Shown: positions 36,318 to 46,209, counted from the stretch's first letter. The stretch is DNA of 64,000 nucleotides from Bradyrhizobium viridifuturi (GCF_001238275.1 NZ_LGTB01000021.1:62001-126000); one strand, 5' to 3'. Notes: a model not told the origin generated them from the letters alone. Made by a program: numbers and translations.

Positions 36318-37724
36318 ATGCACCAGATCGTTGCGACGCGCGCGGAGACCTCCCGCCGCTGGTGGGTGCTGGCGATCGTCGTCGCCGCCCAGTTCATGTT
36401 CGGCGTCGATGCCTTCATCGTCAACGTCGCGATCCCGACGATCGCAGCCGAGCTGCACGCAACGCCGGCGCAGATCGAGGCCGTGATCGCGATCTATCTG
36501 ATCGCCTATGCCACGCTGGTGGTCACCGGCGGCCGGCTCGGCGATATCCACGGCACCAGGAACGTGTTCGTCGCCGGCGTCGCGGGCTTCTCGGTGACGT
36601 CGCTATGGTGTGGTCTGGCGCAATCCGGACCCGAGCTGATCATCGCACGGCTTGCGCAGGGCGCGACCGCGGCGCTGATGGTGCCGCAGGTGCTGGCGAC
36701 GCTGCATCTGTTGTTCTCCGACGCCGCCCGTGCACGGGCCTTCGCAATCTACGGCATCGTGCTGGGGCTCGCCGGCGCCGCCGGATTCATGCTTGGCGGC
36801 GTGCTGGTGACGCTCGATCTCGCCGGCCTCGGCTGGCGCGCGGTGTTTTTCGTCAACGTGCCGTTTGGCGTCGTCATCATCGCCGCCGCGCTGAGGATCA
36901 TGCCGACGGTGCCGCGCCGTGCCGGCACGCGGCTCGATATTCCCGGCGCGATCGTGCTGTTCGTGGGCCTGTTGTGCCTGATCGGCCCGCTGTTGTTTGG
37001 CCACGATCTCGGCTGGACGGCGTGGGTCTGGCTGGTGATGGCCGCGGGTGTCGCCGTGATTGCGGCCTTCGTGCAGCTCGAGCGCAGCGTTGCGCGCCGC
37101 GACGGCATGCCGCTGATCGACCTGTCGCTGCTGTCGGATGCTGCCTTCATGCGCGGGCTGGTCGCGGTGTTTTTCTTCTTCTTCGCGAACCTGTCGTTCT
37201 ACCTCGTCATGACCATGTTCATGCAGAAGGGCCTGCAGATTCCGCCTTTGCAGGCCGGACTGGTGTTCGTGCCGCTGGCGCTGACCTTCGTGATTGCCTC
37301 GCGGCACAGCGGCATCCGCGCCAGGCATCGCGGCACCCTGGTGCTGATCGAGGGCTGCGCGCTGCAGATCGTCGGTCTCGGCGTGCTGGTCGCGACGGTT
37401 CAGGCGATCGCAGCGCCGTCGGCGCCGCTGCTCGCGCTGGTGCTGATGATCTTCGGCTACGGCCAGGGCCTGGTGATGGCGCCGCTGTCGAGCGCGGTGC
37501 TGTCGAGCGTGAAGCCTGCGAGCGCCGGAGCCGGCTCCGGCATGTACGGCACCACGACGCAGATCGGCAATGCGGCCGGCGTTGCCGCGATCGGCGCGGT
37601 CTTCTTCGCCATCGAGAGCGCGAGATCGGCACATCTGGCGTTGTTTGCGGCATGCGCATTGTTTGTGCTGTCGATATCAATTTCAGCCGTATTTCTGTCA
37701 TGGATGCGCCGCGCCAGCGCATGA
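36318..37724 (+). CDS. MFS drug/solute exporter (DHA2, EmrB/QacA-like)
   Basis: The protein has about 468 residues and fourteen predicted membrane helices, as expected for DHA2. It begins near RRWWVLAIVVAAQFMFGVDAFIVNVAIPTI (TM1, with the Asp typical of multidrug exporters). GGRLGDIHGTRNVF is the loop 2-3 motif, and GIVLGLAGAAGFMLGGVL is motif C-like (TM5). The likely role is proton-driven efflux of small organic compounds. In-frame starts at 36282 (ATG) and 36279 (TTG) would add about a dozen residues; the ATG at 36318 fits homologue-like N-termini better, but this is uncertain. Confidence 0.88.
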   Translation: MHQIVATRAETSRRWWVLAIVVAAQFMFGVDAFIVNVAIPTIAAELHATPAQIEAVIAIYLIAYATLVVTGGRLGDIHGTRNVFVAGVAGFSVTSLWCGLAQSGPELIIARLAQGATAALMVPQVLATLHLLFSDAARARAFAIYGIVLGLAGAAGFMLGGVLVTLDLAGLGWRAVFFVNVPFGVVIIAAALRIMPTVPRRAGTRLDIPGAIVLFVGLLCLIGPLLFGHDLGWTAWVWLVMAAGVAVIAAFVQLERSVARRDGMPLIDLSLLSDAAFMRGLVAVFFFFFANLSFYLVMTMFMQKGLQIPPLQAGLVFVPLALTFVIASRHSGIRARHRGTLVLIEGCALQIVGLGVLVATVQAIAAPSAPLLALVLMIFGYGQGLVMAPLSSAVLSSVKPASAGAGSGMYGTTTQIGNAAGVAAIGAVFFAIESARSAHLALFAACALFVLSISISAVFLSWMRRASA

Positions 37725-37944
37725 ATCCGCAGGCAACGGTGCGCTATTTTCGAAAAGTTCATGCTCAAACAAGGTGCTGAGGCAGCTATTTCGAGCGATC
37801 CGCACCTTTGGCCGGTTCCGATCGCGCGTTAACGCCGAATCTCACTATTCCGCGGGGAAAGACAGCACACGGCCTTTTTATTTCGCAGTGCAGCAATTAT
37901 CTGATCGGGTGACACCCAAGAATAAATCACCTCAGGAGTTGCTG

Positions 37945-39150
37945 TTGTCGCTGGTCAACAACATCGAATTTCTGCGTCATCTGCCGAAGATCAGCGCGTT
38001 CAACGGCCTCGGTGCGCTTGCGCCGGCCGTGCCGACGCCGCTCGTCGAGACGACCGAATTCGGCGCCAATCCCGGCGCGCTGAAGATGTTCTCATACGTG
38101 CCCGAGCAGCTGGCGCGATCGCCCGCGCTCGTCGTCGTGCTGCATGGCTGCGGCCAGACCGCCGCGTCCTACGATCTCGGCGCCGGCTGGTCGACATTGG
38201 CGAAGCATTACGGCTTCGCGCTGTTGATGGCGGAGCAGCAGTCCGCCAACAACGCCAACACCTGCTTCAACTGGTTCGATCCGGACGACATCGCGCGCGG
38301 CCAGGGCGAAGCCGCATCGATCAGGGAGATGGTCGGGTACATCGCGGGGGCGCACAAGATCGATCCGCGCCGGATCTTCGTGACGGGCCTCTCCGCCGGT
38401 GGCGCGATGGCGACCGTCATGCTCGCGACCTATCCGGATGTGTTTGCGGCCGGCGCCGTCATCGCCGGGCTGCCGTTCGGCGCTGCCGGCAATCTGCGCG
38501 AGGCGCTCGGCGCCATGATGCAGGGAAGCGCATTGTCGGCGCCGGAGCTCGGCGACCTCGTGCGCGCGGCGTCCAGTCACAAGGGCGATTGGCCGAGGAT
38601 CTCGGTGTGGCACGGCAGCGCCGATCGCACCGTGCATCCGGGCAATGCCGATGCGATCGTCCGGCAGTGGCTCGACCTGCACGACCTGCCGCTTGCGGCG
38701 ATGTCGAAAGCCGACGTCGACGGCCATCCGCGCGAGGTGTGGTGGAATGCCGACGGCGAGACGCTGGTCGAATCCTACTCGATCACCGACATGGCGCACG
38801 GCACGCCGCTCGGCCTCGCCGGCAATGATGAGCGTTACGGCGTCGAGGGCGCGTTCCTGATCGAGGCCGGGATCTCCTCGTCCTATCACATCGCGAGCTT
38901 CTTCGGCCTGACCGACAAGGTCCGGCAGCCGCAGATCGCGCCGACCGGAGTGCCGCGCGAGAACGCCGACACGATCTCGATGACCATACCCGTGCCTGCG
39001 GACAAGCCCGAGCCTGCAAGCGCTCGCAGCAGCGGCCGACCGGGAAAGAGGCAAGCCAAGCAGCAGGGCAAGCCGCAGAGCAACGGCGTCAATATCAGCC
39101 GCGTCATCACGCGGGCGCTGACCGCCGCGGGGCTGATGAAGCAGCCCTGA
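37945..39150 (+). CDS. PHB-depolymerase-family esterase
   Basis: About 401 residues. The alpha/beta-hydrolase fold has LVVVLHGCGQTAASYD (oxyanion loop), CFNWFDPDDIARGQGEAASI, the lipase box VTGLSAGGAMATVML (Ser), WHGSADRTVHPGNAD (acid) and DMAHGTPLG (His). This is the extracellular PHB-depolymerase (PhaZ/LpqC-like) family. I see no signal peptide, so it may act inside the cell on polyester oligomers or other esters. The open frame reaches 37570, but the best start is TTG at 37945, six bases after AGGAG (37934-37938). It gives MSLVNNIEFLRHLPK, a plausible family N-terminus. GTG at 37909 is an alternative. The C-terminal ~50 residues are Lys/Arg/Gln-rich and variable. Confidence 0.85.
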   Translation: MSLVNNIEFLRHLPKISAFNGLGALAPAVPTPLVETTEFGANPGALKMFSYVPEQLARSPALVVVLHGCGQTAASYDLGAGWSTLAKHYGFALLMAEQQSANNANTCFNWFDPDDIARGQGEAASIREMVGYIAGAHKIDPRRIFVTGLSAGGAMATVMLATYPDVFAAGAVIAGLPFGAAGNLREALGAMMQGSALSAPELGDLVRAASSHKGDWPRISVWHGSADRTVHPGNADAIVRQWLDLHDLPLAAMSKADVDGHPREVWWNADGETLVESYSITDMAHGTPLGLAGNDERYGVEGAFLIEAGISSSYHIASFFGLTDKVRQPQIAPTGVPRENADTISMTIPVPADKPEPASARSSGRPGKRQAKQQGKPQSNGVNISRVITRALTAAGLMKQP

Positions 39151-39177
39151 GATCAAGCTCAAACAGGAAGCGCGCGG

Positions 39178-39843
39178 CTACATCTCGCCGGTCAGGAACG
39201 GGTTCGTCATCCGCTCCTGGCCGATGCTCGATCCAGCGCCGTGGCCGCAGATGAAGCCGACATCGTCGCCGAGCGGCAGCAGCTTCCGCTTGATCGACTG
39301 GATCAGCGTCGGGTGGCTGCCGCCGGGTAGGTCGGTGCGCCCGACCGAGCCGGCGAACAGCACGTCGCCGACATGGGCGAAGCGCAGCTCCTTGTTGAAG
39401 AACACCACGCTGCCCGGCGAATGGCCGGGGCAGTGCAGGATGTCGAAAGTCAGATCGCCGATCGAGACCTGATCGCCCTCGTCGAGCCAGCGGTCCGGAC
39501 CGAAATTGCGTACCCCGGTCATGCCGAAGCGTTCGCCGCTCGAGACGACGTTGTCGAGCAGATATTTGTCGGCGATATGCGGGCCCTCGATCTTGACCTG
39601 CAACGCATCGCGCAGATCGGCGGCGCCGCCGACATGGTCGATATGGCCGTGGGTCAGCCAGATCTTCTCGACCGTCACGCCGGTCTGCTTGATCGCGGCC
39701 TGAATCTTCGGCACGTCGCCGCCTGGGTCGATCACCACGGCCTTCTTGGTCGGCTCGTGCCAGATGATGGTGCAGTTCTGTTCGAACAGCGTCACCGGCA
39801 CGATGATCGCGCCGGCCTTCGGGGTGTCGGTTGTCTCGGTCAT
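39178..39843 (-). CDS. MBL-fold metallo-hydrolase, glyoxalase II-like
   Basis: The protein has 221 residues. The zinc motif THxHxDH is present as LTHGHIDHVGGAADL (~73-87). Further metal ligands are in LHCPGHSPGSVVF (His) and VGDVLFAGSVGRTDLPGG (Asp). The C-terminal His in CGHGAGSSIGQE follows the glyoxalase-II/YcbL pattern. It likely hydrolyses a thioester such as S-lactoylglutathione or a related small substrate. The start reads MTETTDTPKAGAII. It converges with the PHB-depolymerase-family gene. Confidence 0.9.
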   Translation of the reverse strand: MTETTDTPKAGAIIVPVTLFEQNCTIIWHEPTKKAVVIDPGGDVPKIQAAIKQTGVTVEKIWLTHGHIDHVGGAADLRDALQVKIEGPHIADKYLLDNVVSSGERFGMTGVRNFGPDRWLDEGDQVSIGDLTFDILHCPGHSPGSVVFFNKELRFAHVGDVLFAGSVGRTDLPGGSHPTLIQSIKRKLLPLGDDVGFICGHGAGSSIGQERMTNPFLTGEM

Positions 39844-40018
39844 GGGCGCACCATAGGCTTCCGGGCAGTGCCGTCAACACGCACGGGAAATGCGCCGGAC
39901 CCGGCGTGTGATCCCAAAACGGACCGTGATAAGGTCGCCCGCAGCAGAACAGGATCGTGAGCAGGCCGGTCGGCGGATGCTCTCGATCATGCGTCAAGTC
40001 CTCGCAGTCCGGAATTTC

Positions 40019-40831
40019 ATGACCCAGGCTCCCAACTCACCGCTCGGCGGACCCCGGACCACCGCCCGCGCCTTCTTCGTCGCGGACCGCATCAACACGT
40101 CCGGCCTCGAGCGCGGCGACGTGCTGGCCACGACGCCGCTGGCGTTTCGCGTCAATGAAAATGGTGTGGCGATCCTGTTCCGCTACGGCGTCGTCGTCCT
40201 GATCGGCCTCAATGCGCTGGAGGAGGATGAATTCCTCCGCAGCCTGCAATCGCGCATGACCGGCCTGTTCACGCGGCGCGAAGAGGAGATCGCGATCATC
40301 GAGCTCGCCGCCGAACGGGAAGACCAGATACCGCCGGGCGGTCCGATCTATCTGCAAAGCCTGTCGCCGGAGCGCTTGATCCTGGTCGGCGAGGCGCTGG
40401 CCAAGAGCGTGGTGCTGGCGCGGCACGAGCGCGAGGTCCGCGCCGTCTTCGACACCACCGAGCCGCTTGCGCGCGAGCTGGCCAAGGGCGGCCGTGTGCA
40501 TGGCGGCCGCGTTGCGATCCTCAAGCACATCGGCAACGCGCTGCTGGTGCGGCATCGCGTGGCCGGTCCGGTCGAGGTCTCGGAGAAGCCCGATATCCTC
40601 TGGGACAAGCCGCAGCTCGAGCGGCTCTATGCCCGGCTCGAGGACGAGTACGAGTTGAAGGAGCGTGCGGAATCGCTGAACCGCAAACTCGCAGTCGTGG
40701 CCGAGACCGCGCAGGTGCTGACCGATATCATCGACACCAGCCGCTCGCTGCGGCTTGAGCTGATCATCGTCTTCCTGATTCTGTTCGAGGTGCTGATCAC
40801 CATCTATCAGCTGGCGATGGCCCGCCACTGA
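40019..40831 (+). CDS. RMD1/DUF155-family membrane protein
   Basis: The protein has 270 residues. It has the DUF155 core (RAFFVADRINTSGLERG, FRYGVVVLIGLNALEEDEFLRSL, EKPDILWDKPQLERLYARLEDEYELKERAESLNRKL) and one C-terminal membrane helix (LRLELIIVFLILFEVLITIYQL). Eukaryotic relatives (Rmd1, RMND1) anchor mitochondrial ribosomes to the inner membrane; the bacterial role is unknown. The ATG at 40019 starts MTQAPNSPLGG; the frame extends upstream with no family sequence. Confidence 0.85.
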   Translation: MTQAPNSPLGGPRTTARAFFVADRINTSGLERGDVLATTPLAFRVNENGVAILFRYGVVVLIGLNALEEDEFLRSLQSRMTGLFTRREEEIAIIELAAEREDQIPPGGPIYLQSLSPERLILVGEALAKSVVLARHEREVRAVFDTTEPLARELAKGGRVHGGRVAILKHIGNALLVRHRVAGPVEVSEKPDILWDKPQLERLYARLEDEYELKERAESLNRKLAVVAETAQVLTDIIDTSRSLRLELIIVFLILFEVLITIYQLAMARH

Positions 40832-40926
40832 CGCGCTGCAGCGCCATCTTTCTGTCCCGAATTGTGCGTCATCCCTGAACGCGGACAACCCCCGGGGACA
40901 CGGGGTCACGAGCGAGGGGGAATGGG

Positions 40927-42533
40927 ATGGATCAGGACGAGCGGGACTGGTGGCGGCGCGGCATCTTCTATCAGGTCTATCCACGCTCGTTTCAGGACAG
41001 CAACGGCGACGGCGTCGGCGATCTCAGGGGCATCATCTCGCGGTTGCCTTATCTGACCCGGCTCGGCGTCGACGCGGTCTGGCTGTCGCCGATCTTCACC
41101 TCGCCGATGGCCGATTTCGGCTACGACATCTCCGATTACACCGGCGTCGATCCGCTGTTCGGCACGATGGAGGATTTCGACGCGCTGGTCGCGGCCGCGC
41201 ACGATAGCGGCCTCAAGCTGATCCTCGATCTCGTGCCGAACCACACCTCCGACCAACATCCCTGGTTCATCGAGGCGAGGAGCTCGCGCGACAACCCGAA
41301 GCGCGACTGGTACATCTGGCGCGATGGAGCGCCGGATGGCGGTCCGCCGAACAACTGGCTGTCGGAGTTCGGCGGCAGCGCCTGGGCCTATGACGAGGCC
41401 TCGGGCCAATATTACTATCACGCCTTCCTGGCGCAGCAGCCCGATCTGAATTGGCGCAATCGCGAGGTCAGGGATGCGATCTACGACGTGATGCGCGTCT
41501 GGCTACGCAAGGGCGTCGACGGCTTCCGTGTCGATGTGATCTGGCACCTGATCAAGGACGCCGAATTCCGCGACAACCCGCCGAACCCGCATTACCGCGA
41601 GGGCCGGCCGCCGCACGAGAAGGTGCTGACGCAATATTCGACCGATCAGCTCGAAGTGCACGCCGTCATCACCGAGATGCGCCGCGTCACCGAGGAGTTC
41701 GACAACCGCGTGCTGATCGGCGAGATCTATCTGCCGCTGCACCGGCTGGTGGCCTATTACGGCAACGATCTGCGCGGCGCGCAGATGCCGTTCAATTTCG
41801 CTCTGCTGTCGACCTTGTGGAGCGCGCGTGCGGTCGAGCAGATCATCGCCGATTACGAAAAGGCGCTGCCGCCCGGTGCATGGCCGAACTGGGTGCTCGG
41901 CAATCACGACCGGCCACGGGTGGCGAGCCGGGTGGGACCGGCGCAGGCACCGGTGGCGGCGATGCTGTTGCTGACGCTGCGCGGCACGCCGACGCTGTAT
42001 TACGGCGACGAGATCGGCATGCACCAGGTGGCGATTGCGCCGGACCAGGTGCGCGATCCCTTCGAGAAGAACGTGCCCGGTCTCGGCGTCGGCCGCGACG
42101 GCTGCCGCACGCCAATGCAATGGAGCGCCGAGCCTCACGCCGGGTTCTCGACGCTACGCCATGGCTGCCGCTCGCGCGGGATTTCGCAAGTGACAATGTC
42201 GCAAGCCTGGAGGCGGAGCGGAGCTCGATCCTCAACCTCTACAAGGCGCTGATCGCGCTGCGGCGCAGGCTGCCGCAACTCATCCATGGCAGCTACGAGC
42301 CTGTGGCGGCCCATGGCGATGTGCTGCTGTTCCGGCGCCGCAGCGCGGAGGGCGTGGCCGTGATCGCGCTGAATTTCGGCGCAGCTCCCGCGTCGGTCTC
42401 CTCCAGTGCGATCGGCTTCAGCAACGAGGTGCTGCTGTCGACTTTCATGGACCGGCAAGGCGAGAAGGTCGAAGGCGTCCTCGATCTGCGCGCCAACGAG
42501 GGCGTGATCCTCGGGCCGCATCAGGATGACTAG
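40927..42533 (+). pseudogene. GH13 alpha-glucosidase/alpha-amylase-family enzyme, frameshifted near the 3' end
   Basis: The main frame (40927 to 42252) carries the full GH13 barrel: IFYQVYPRSFQDSNGDGVGDL, GYDISDYTGVDPLFGT, DLVPNHTSDQHPWF, GFRVDVIW (nucleophile Asp), LIGEIYLP (acid Glu) and LGNHDRPR (third Asp). This resembles oligo-1,6-glucosidase or alpha-glucosidase. At ~42153 (TTCTCGACGCTACGCC) the sense moves to another frame, which continues ATPWLPLARDFASDNVASLEAE and the C-terminal beta domain (SILNLYKALIALRRRLPQL ... EGVILGPHQDD) to 42533. A single missing base explains it. The restored length is ~535 residues, normal. In the given sequence the protein loses most of its C-domain. It ends 4 bases inside the opposing GH13 gene. 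Confidence 0.85.
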
Positions 42534-44221
42534 CGCGACGTGCGGGGCGTCTTGGTGTCGATGTCACTGCGCTTGAGCAGGTAGTCGAGCCCGCCGACCC
42601 TGTACCAGCGATAGCCGTAGGCTTCGATCAGGAGCTTGTGACGACCGCCATCATCGGCGCGGCTGTGATCCTCGGTCAGGAGATTGACCAGCAGCTTGCC
42701 GGCGTCGTCAGGCAGCCCCACGTTGAACGATATTTCGAGCGGCTTTTCCGCGAAATTGTGCACGAACAATACCGAGTTGTTGCGCCAGTCGTATCGAATG
42801 ACCAGCACGGCAGGGTTTCGGGTACTAATGACCTTGAAGTCTCCCCAGCCGATCTCGGGGACTTCCTTGCGCATACGGATGATGCGCTCGGTCCAGTTCA
42901 GCATTGAATTCGGATCGCGCCGCTGCTTGGCTGCGTTGACGTGTTCATAGCCATAGGGACCCTCGTCGATCACGGGCACACATGGCCGGTCGCTCTCGGT
43001 AAAGCCGCCGTGAGGCTCGGTCGACCATTGCATCGGCGTGCGCGCGCAAGTGCGCTCCGGCAAGTCGAGATTATCGCCCATGCCGAGCTCATCGCCGTAG
43101 CGGATCACGGGCGTGCCGGGAAGAGTGCACATCAGACTGTAAGCGAGCTCCAGGCGCCGCCGGTCGCCGCCCAGCATGGGCGCAAGGCGCCGCCGGATGC
43201 CACGGCCGTAGAGCTGCATGCTCTTGTCGGGACCGAACGCCTTGAACACCGTGTCGCGCTGCGCCTTGGTGAGGCGGCCGAGGTCGAGCTCGTCGTGATT
43301 GCGCAGGAACAAGCCCCATTGCGCGGTCGCCGGCCGCGGCTTGGTCGCCGTCAACGCCTTCGCCAGCGGCTTCGTATCGGCCGATGCCAGCGCGTAGAAC
43401 AGATGTTGATTGACGTGGAAGTTGAACATCATCTGCATGCGGTCGCCGTCGCGCCCGAAGTACTCCATATCCGTTTCTGGCAGCACATTGGCCTCAGCGA
43501 GGATGATCGCGTTGCCCTGACGCCATTGCAGGAATTCGCGAAACGATCGCAGCATGTCATATTGCTCGACCGGCTTGCGCACCGATGCGCCCTTGGTCGC
43601 GATCACGAAAGGCACGGCGTCCATGCGGAAGCCGGAGACGCCGAGCTGGATCCAGAACCCCATGATCTTGAGGATCTCGGCCTGCACGTGCGGGTTCGAT
43701 GTATTGAGGTCCGGCTGGAAATCGTAGAAGCGATGGAAGTACCAGGCGCCCGCCTGCTTGTCGTGCGTCCAGGTCGTTTTCTGAACGCCGGGAAACACCA
43801 TGCCCGTGTTGGCGTTGGCCGGTTTCCTGTCCGACCAGACATACCAGTCGCGGAAGGGCGAGTCCTTCGAACTCCGTGCCGACTTGAACCAGGCGTGCTG
43901 ATCCGAGGTGTGATTGACGACGAGATCGATGATCACGCGAATGCCGCGTTGCTGGCAGCCATGGGTGAACTCGACAAAATCGCCCAGCGTGCCGTAGCGC
44001 GGATCGACGCCGTAATAGTCCGAAATGTCGTAGCCGCCGTCCTTGTTGGGCGAAGTCTGAAATGGCATCAACCAGATCGTGGTGATGCCGAGCCCGTCCA
44101 GGTAATCCAGGCGCCGCAGCAGGCCGCTGAAGTCGCCGACGCCATCGCCGTTGGCATCCATGTAGGTGCCAACGGACAGGCAATAGATCACGCCGTTCTT
44201 GTACCAGAGGTCGTCGATCAC
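42530..44221 (-). CDS. GH13 trehalose-synthase-like enzyme (maltose glucosyltransferase family)
   Basis: The protein has 563 residues. The GH13 barrel opens DLWYKNGVIYCLSVGTYMDANGDGVGDFSGL. Catalytic residues sit in GFRMDAVPFV (Asp), ILAEANVLP (Glu) and LRNHDELDL (Asp). CARTPMQWSTEPHGGF and the conserved GTPVIRYGDELGMGDNL follow. The WYKNGVIYCL/TYMD opening and the C-domain resemble TreS, which interconverts maltose and trehalose, but no maltokinase domain is fused, so the exact reaction is open. The GTG start has GGAGAGGAT upstream. It converges with the other GH13 gene over 4 bases; together they suggest alpha-glucan, maltose or trehalose metabolism, perhaps for osmoprotection. Confidence 0.86.
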   Translation of the reverse strand: MIDDLWYKNGVIYCLSVGTYMDANGDGVGDFSGLLRRLDYLDGLGITTIWLMPFQTSPNKDGGYDISDYYGVDPRYGTLGDFVEFTHGCQQRGIRVIIDLVVNHTSDQHAWFKSARSSKDSPFRDWYVWSDRKPANANTGMVFPGVQKTTWTHDKQAGAWYFHRFYDFQPDLNTSNPHVQAEILKIMGFWIQLGVSGFRMDAVPFVIATKGASVRKPVEQYDMLRSFREFLQWRQGNAIILAEANVLPETDMEYFGRDGDRMQMMFNFHVNQHLFYALASADTKPLAKALTATKPRPATAQWGLFLRNHDELDLGRLTKAQRDTVFKAFGPDKSMQLYGRGIRRRLAPMLGGDRRRLELAYSLMCTLPGTPVIRYGDELGMGDNLDLPERTCARTPMQWSTEPHGGFTESDRPCVPVIDEGPYGYEHVNAAKQRRDPNSMLNWTERIIRMRKEVPEIGWGDFKVISTRNPAVLVIRYDWRNNSVLFVHNFAEKPLEISFNVGLPDDAGKLLVNLLTEDHSRADDGGRHKLLIEAYGYRWYRVGGLDYLLKRSDIDTKTPRTSR

Positions 44222-44287
44222 CAGGCTTTATCCTCTCCGGTCAGGGCCGGAAGATAAGCGGCGAGGCGGCGACGGGTTCCTGCCCAG

Positions 44288-44318
44288 AGTGTGGTCCCGC
44301 AAGCTGCGGGACCACACT
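44288..44318 (-). terminator. Hairpin after the vWA gene
   Basis: Perfect 14-bp stem AGTGTGGTCCCGCA with a 3-base loop, just beyond the stop of the minus-strand vWA gene. It may serve as terminator; no clear T run follows. Confidence 0.5.
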
Positions 44319-44331
44319 CCTCGCCCTGTTG

Positions 44332-45450
44332 CTACCGCTTGATCTGCGCCTTCAGCGTATCCTCGACCACGCGATCGAACGACGATGCCTTCGGCGCGCT
44401 CTTGCGGTGCTCGACGACATATTTGTCGCGCTTGGCGACCAGGGCGGCGAGCTTCTCGTTCAGCGCCTTGCGCTGGGTGATCTGCTTGTCGATCTCGGCG
44501 CTGCGTGCCTCCGGTTTCATGGCCCGGAGATTATCGGGCAGGTCCTCGTCCTTGACCTTGGCGATCTCGTTGCGGCCGGCCGCGATGTCGGCAACCAGGT
44601 CGCCGTCGCCGGTGACCGCCTCCGACGTCACCTTGGCGCGCTTGTTGATGAAGCTCGCCATCTCCGAGGCGCGCGCCGGCGAAGCCGCGGCGACGCTCGC
44701 AAGCTGGTGGGTCTTGGATTCCGTGCGCTTCTGCTGCGCGCGGGGGCCATAAGGGATCACCGTGCCGTTGATCTCGCGCTGCAGGATGATGATGTCCTCG
44801 TCGAACGGCGTCTCGATGGTGACGATCTGGCCGCCGTCCTGCGGGATCGGGATGAACTCGCCGTTGCCGTTCTGCGCGATATCGCGCCAGACGCGCTCGG
44901 TATCCTGTGCGTTGCCGGCGAGCACGGCGTTGACGATGATGTCGCGCTGCTTCGCGACCGCGAGCGTCACCGGGTACTTGGTATCCTGGGCATAGTCCAT
45001 GTGCGGCGGGGCGTCGCCGACCAGGAATACGATGCGAGTGCCGTCGCGTTCCTGGGTCCACTGCATCTTGTTGACGGCGACGTCGAGCGCCTCATTGACG
45101 CTCTCCGGCCAGTCGCCGCCGCCGCGCGCCTTCAATTCCAGCAGATTGGCGTAGAGGTCCTGGATGTCGCGGGTCAGCTCGACCTTTTTCGTCACATAGT
45201 CATCGCCGATGTCGCGATAGGCGACCAGGCCCATCCTGATGTCGGCGTCGGGATTGGAATCGACGATCGCGGTCGCGATCGACCAGATCTTGCGCTTGGC
45301 GCCCTCGATCAATCCGCCCATCGAGCCCGTGGTATCGAGCACGAAGGCGACCTCGACCACGGGCTTGGCGATGGCCGAGGACAGTCCGGCTGACAGCGGA
45401 AGGGTTGCGAGAGCGAAGACGAACGAGCGAAGTGTGATGCGTGACCGCAT
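44332..45450 (-). CDS. Exported von Willebrand factor A-domain protein
   Basis: The protein has 372 residues. A signal peptide (MRSRITLRSFVFALATLPLSAGLSSAIA) is followed by a vWA domain (~30-230). Its metal-ion-dependent adhesion site opens VAFVLDTTGSMGG (DxTxS-like) and continues with MGLVAYRDIGDDY. IVFLVGDAPPHMDY supplies the later Asp. The C-terminal ~140 residues are Lys/Glu-rich and probably helical. Such proteins bind partner proteins through Mg2+; the partner is unknown here. A strong GGAGGAGAG precedes the ATG at 45450. Confidence 0.87.
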   Translation of the reverse strand: MRSRITLRSFVFALATLPLSAGLSSAIAKPVVEVAFVLDTTGSMGGLIEGAKRKIWSIATAIVDSNPDADIRMGLVAYRDIGDDYVTKKVELTRDIQDLYANLLELKARGGGDWPESVNEALDVAVNKMQWTQERDGTRIVFLVGDAPPHMDYAQDTKYPVTLAVAKQRDIIVNAVLAGNAQDTERVWRDIAQNGNGEFIPIPQDGGQIVTIETPFDEDIIILQREINGTVIPYGPRAQQKRTESKTHQLASVAAASPARASEMASFINKRAKVTSEAVTGDGDLVADIAAGRNEIAKVKDEDLPDNLRAMKPEARSAEIDKQITQRKALNEKLAALVAKRDKYVVEHRKSAPKASSFDRVVEDTLKAQIKR

Positions 45451-45598
45451 GGGTCTCTCCTCCAGTGGTTTCGTCCCTCGGAACCGAGGTTCCACCGGCT
45501 TCGCGGTGGCTTGAGGCCGGAATCAAGGCGCGATCCTCGCGAATTTACGGCCGATTCCGGCGCTGCCGCTGGATGATGGAATCGGCTAATCTTCTTGG

Positions 45599-46081
45599 AT
45601 GGAGTCACCCGCCCGCCAGATCGCACTTGTGCCCGTGCCCGACCGACGCCAGTCGGAGACCGCGCTTGCGATCGCCCGCGGCACCGCGCGGCTTCTGCGA
45701 TCGCTGGGATTTTCCTGCATCAGCGAATTGCCGCTGCCGTCCGGCCGCAGGGCCGATCTCGTCGCGCTGAACGAACGCGGCGAGATCTGGATCGTCGAGA
45801 TCAAGTCATCGATCGAGGATCTGCGCGCCGACCAGAAATGGCAGGACTACCGGATGCATTGCGACCGGCTGTTCTTCGCCTTCACGCAGGACCTGCCGTG
45901 CGAGATATTCCCGGTCGACACCGGCCTGATCATCGCCGACGCCTATGGCGCGCATCTGCACTGCGAGGCGCCGGAGCACCGCCTGCCGGCGGCCACCCGC
46001 AAGGCGATGACGGTACGGTTTGCGATGGCGGCGGCACAGCGGATCAACCGCCTCGTCGATCCGCAGGGGCATGAGTTTTAA
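45599..46081 (+). CDS. mmcB: MmcB-family DNA repair nuclease-like protein
   Basis: The protein has 160 residues. The PD-(D/E)xK-type core is visible as SGRRADLVALNERGEIWIVEIKSSIEDLRADQKWQDY (Asp ... Glu-x-Lys), preceded by a helix with SETALAIARGTARLL. The family is the alphaproteobacterial MmcB, reported in Caulobacter to be DNA-damage-inducible and to act in mutagenic repair. I do not see the alphaproteobacterial SOS box (GTTC-N7-GTTC) in the 150 bases before the gene. Confidence 0.85.
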   Translation: MESPARQIALVPVPDRRQSETALAIARGTARLLRSLGFSCISELPLPSGRRADLVALNERGEIWIVEIKSSIEDLRADQKWQDYRMHCDRLFFAFTQDLPCEIFPVDTGLIIADAYGAHLHCEAPEHRLPAATRKAMTVRFAMAAAQRINRLVDPQGHEF

Positions 46082-46116
46082 ATGCGAGCACTCGATCCGT
46101 CATTGCGGTTGGTCGA

Positions 46117-46201
46117 GTAGGATGGGTAGAGCGCAGCGAAACCCATCATGTCTCCGTGCGGGGGAAAGTTGATGGGTTTCGCTGCGCTCTACCCATCCTA
46201 C
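46117..46201. repeat. Perfect 32-bp inverted repeat, dispersed element
   Basis: Arms 46117-46148 and 46170-46201 are exact inverted copies (GTAGGATGGGTAGAGCGCAG... type) around a 21-base loop. The unit is familiar from Bradyrhizobium intergenic DNA. It separates mmcB from regR. Confidence 0.8.
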
Positions 46202-46209
46202 AAAAGCAA

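Noticed and set aside
42941-44257. 438-codon plus-strand frame opposite the trehalose-synthase-like gene
   Set aside because: His/Arg/Val-rich antisense shadow; the minus strand has all GH13 catalytic motifs.
45451-45598. SOS box before mmcB
   Set aside because: No GTTC-N7-GTTC or its complement in the interval.
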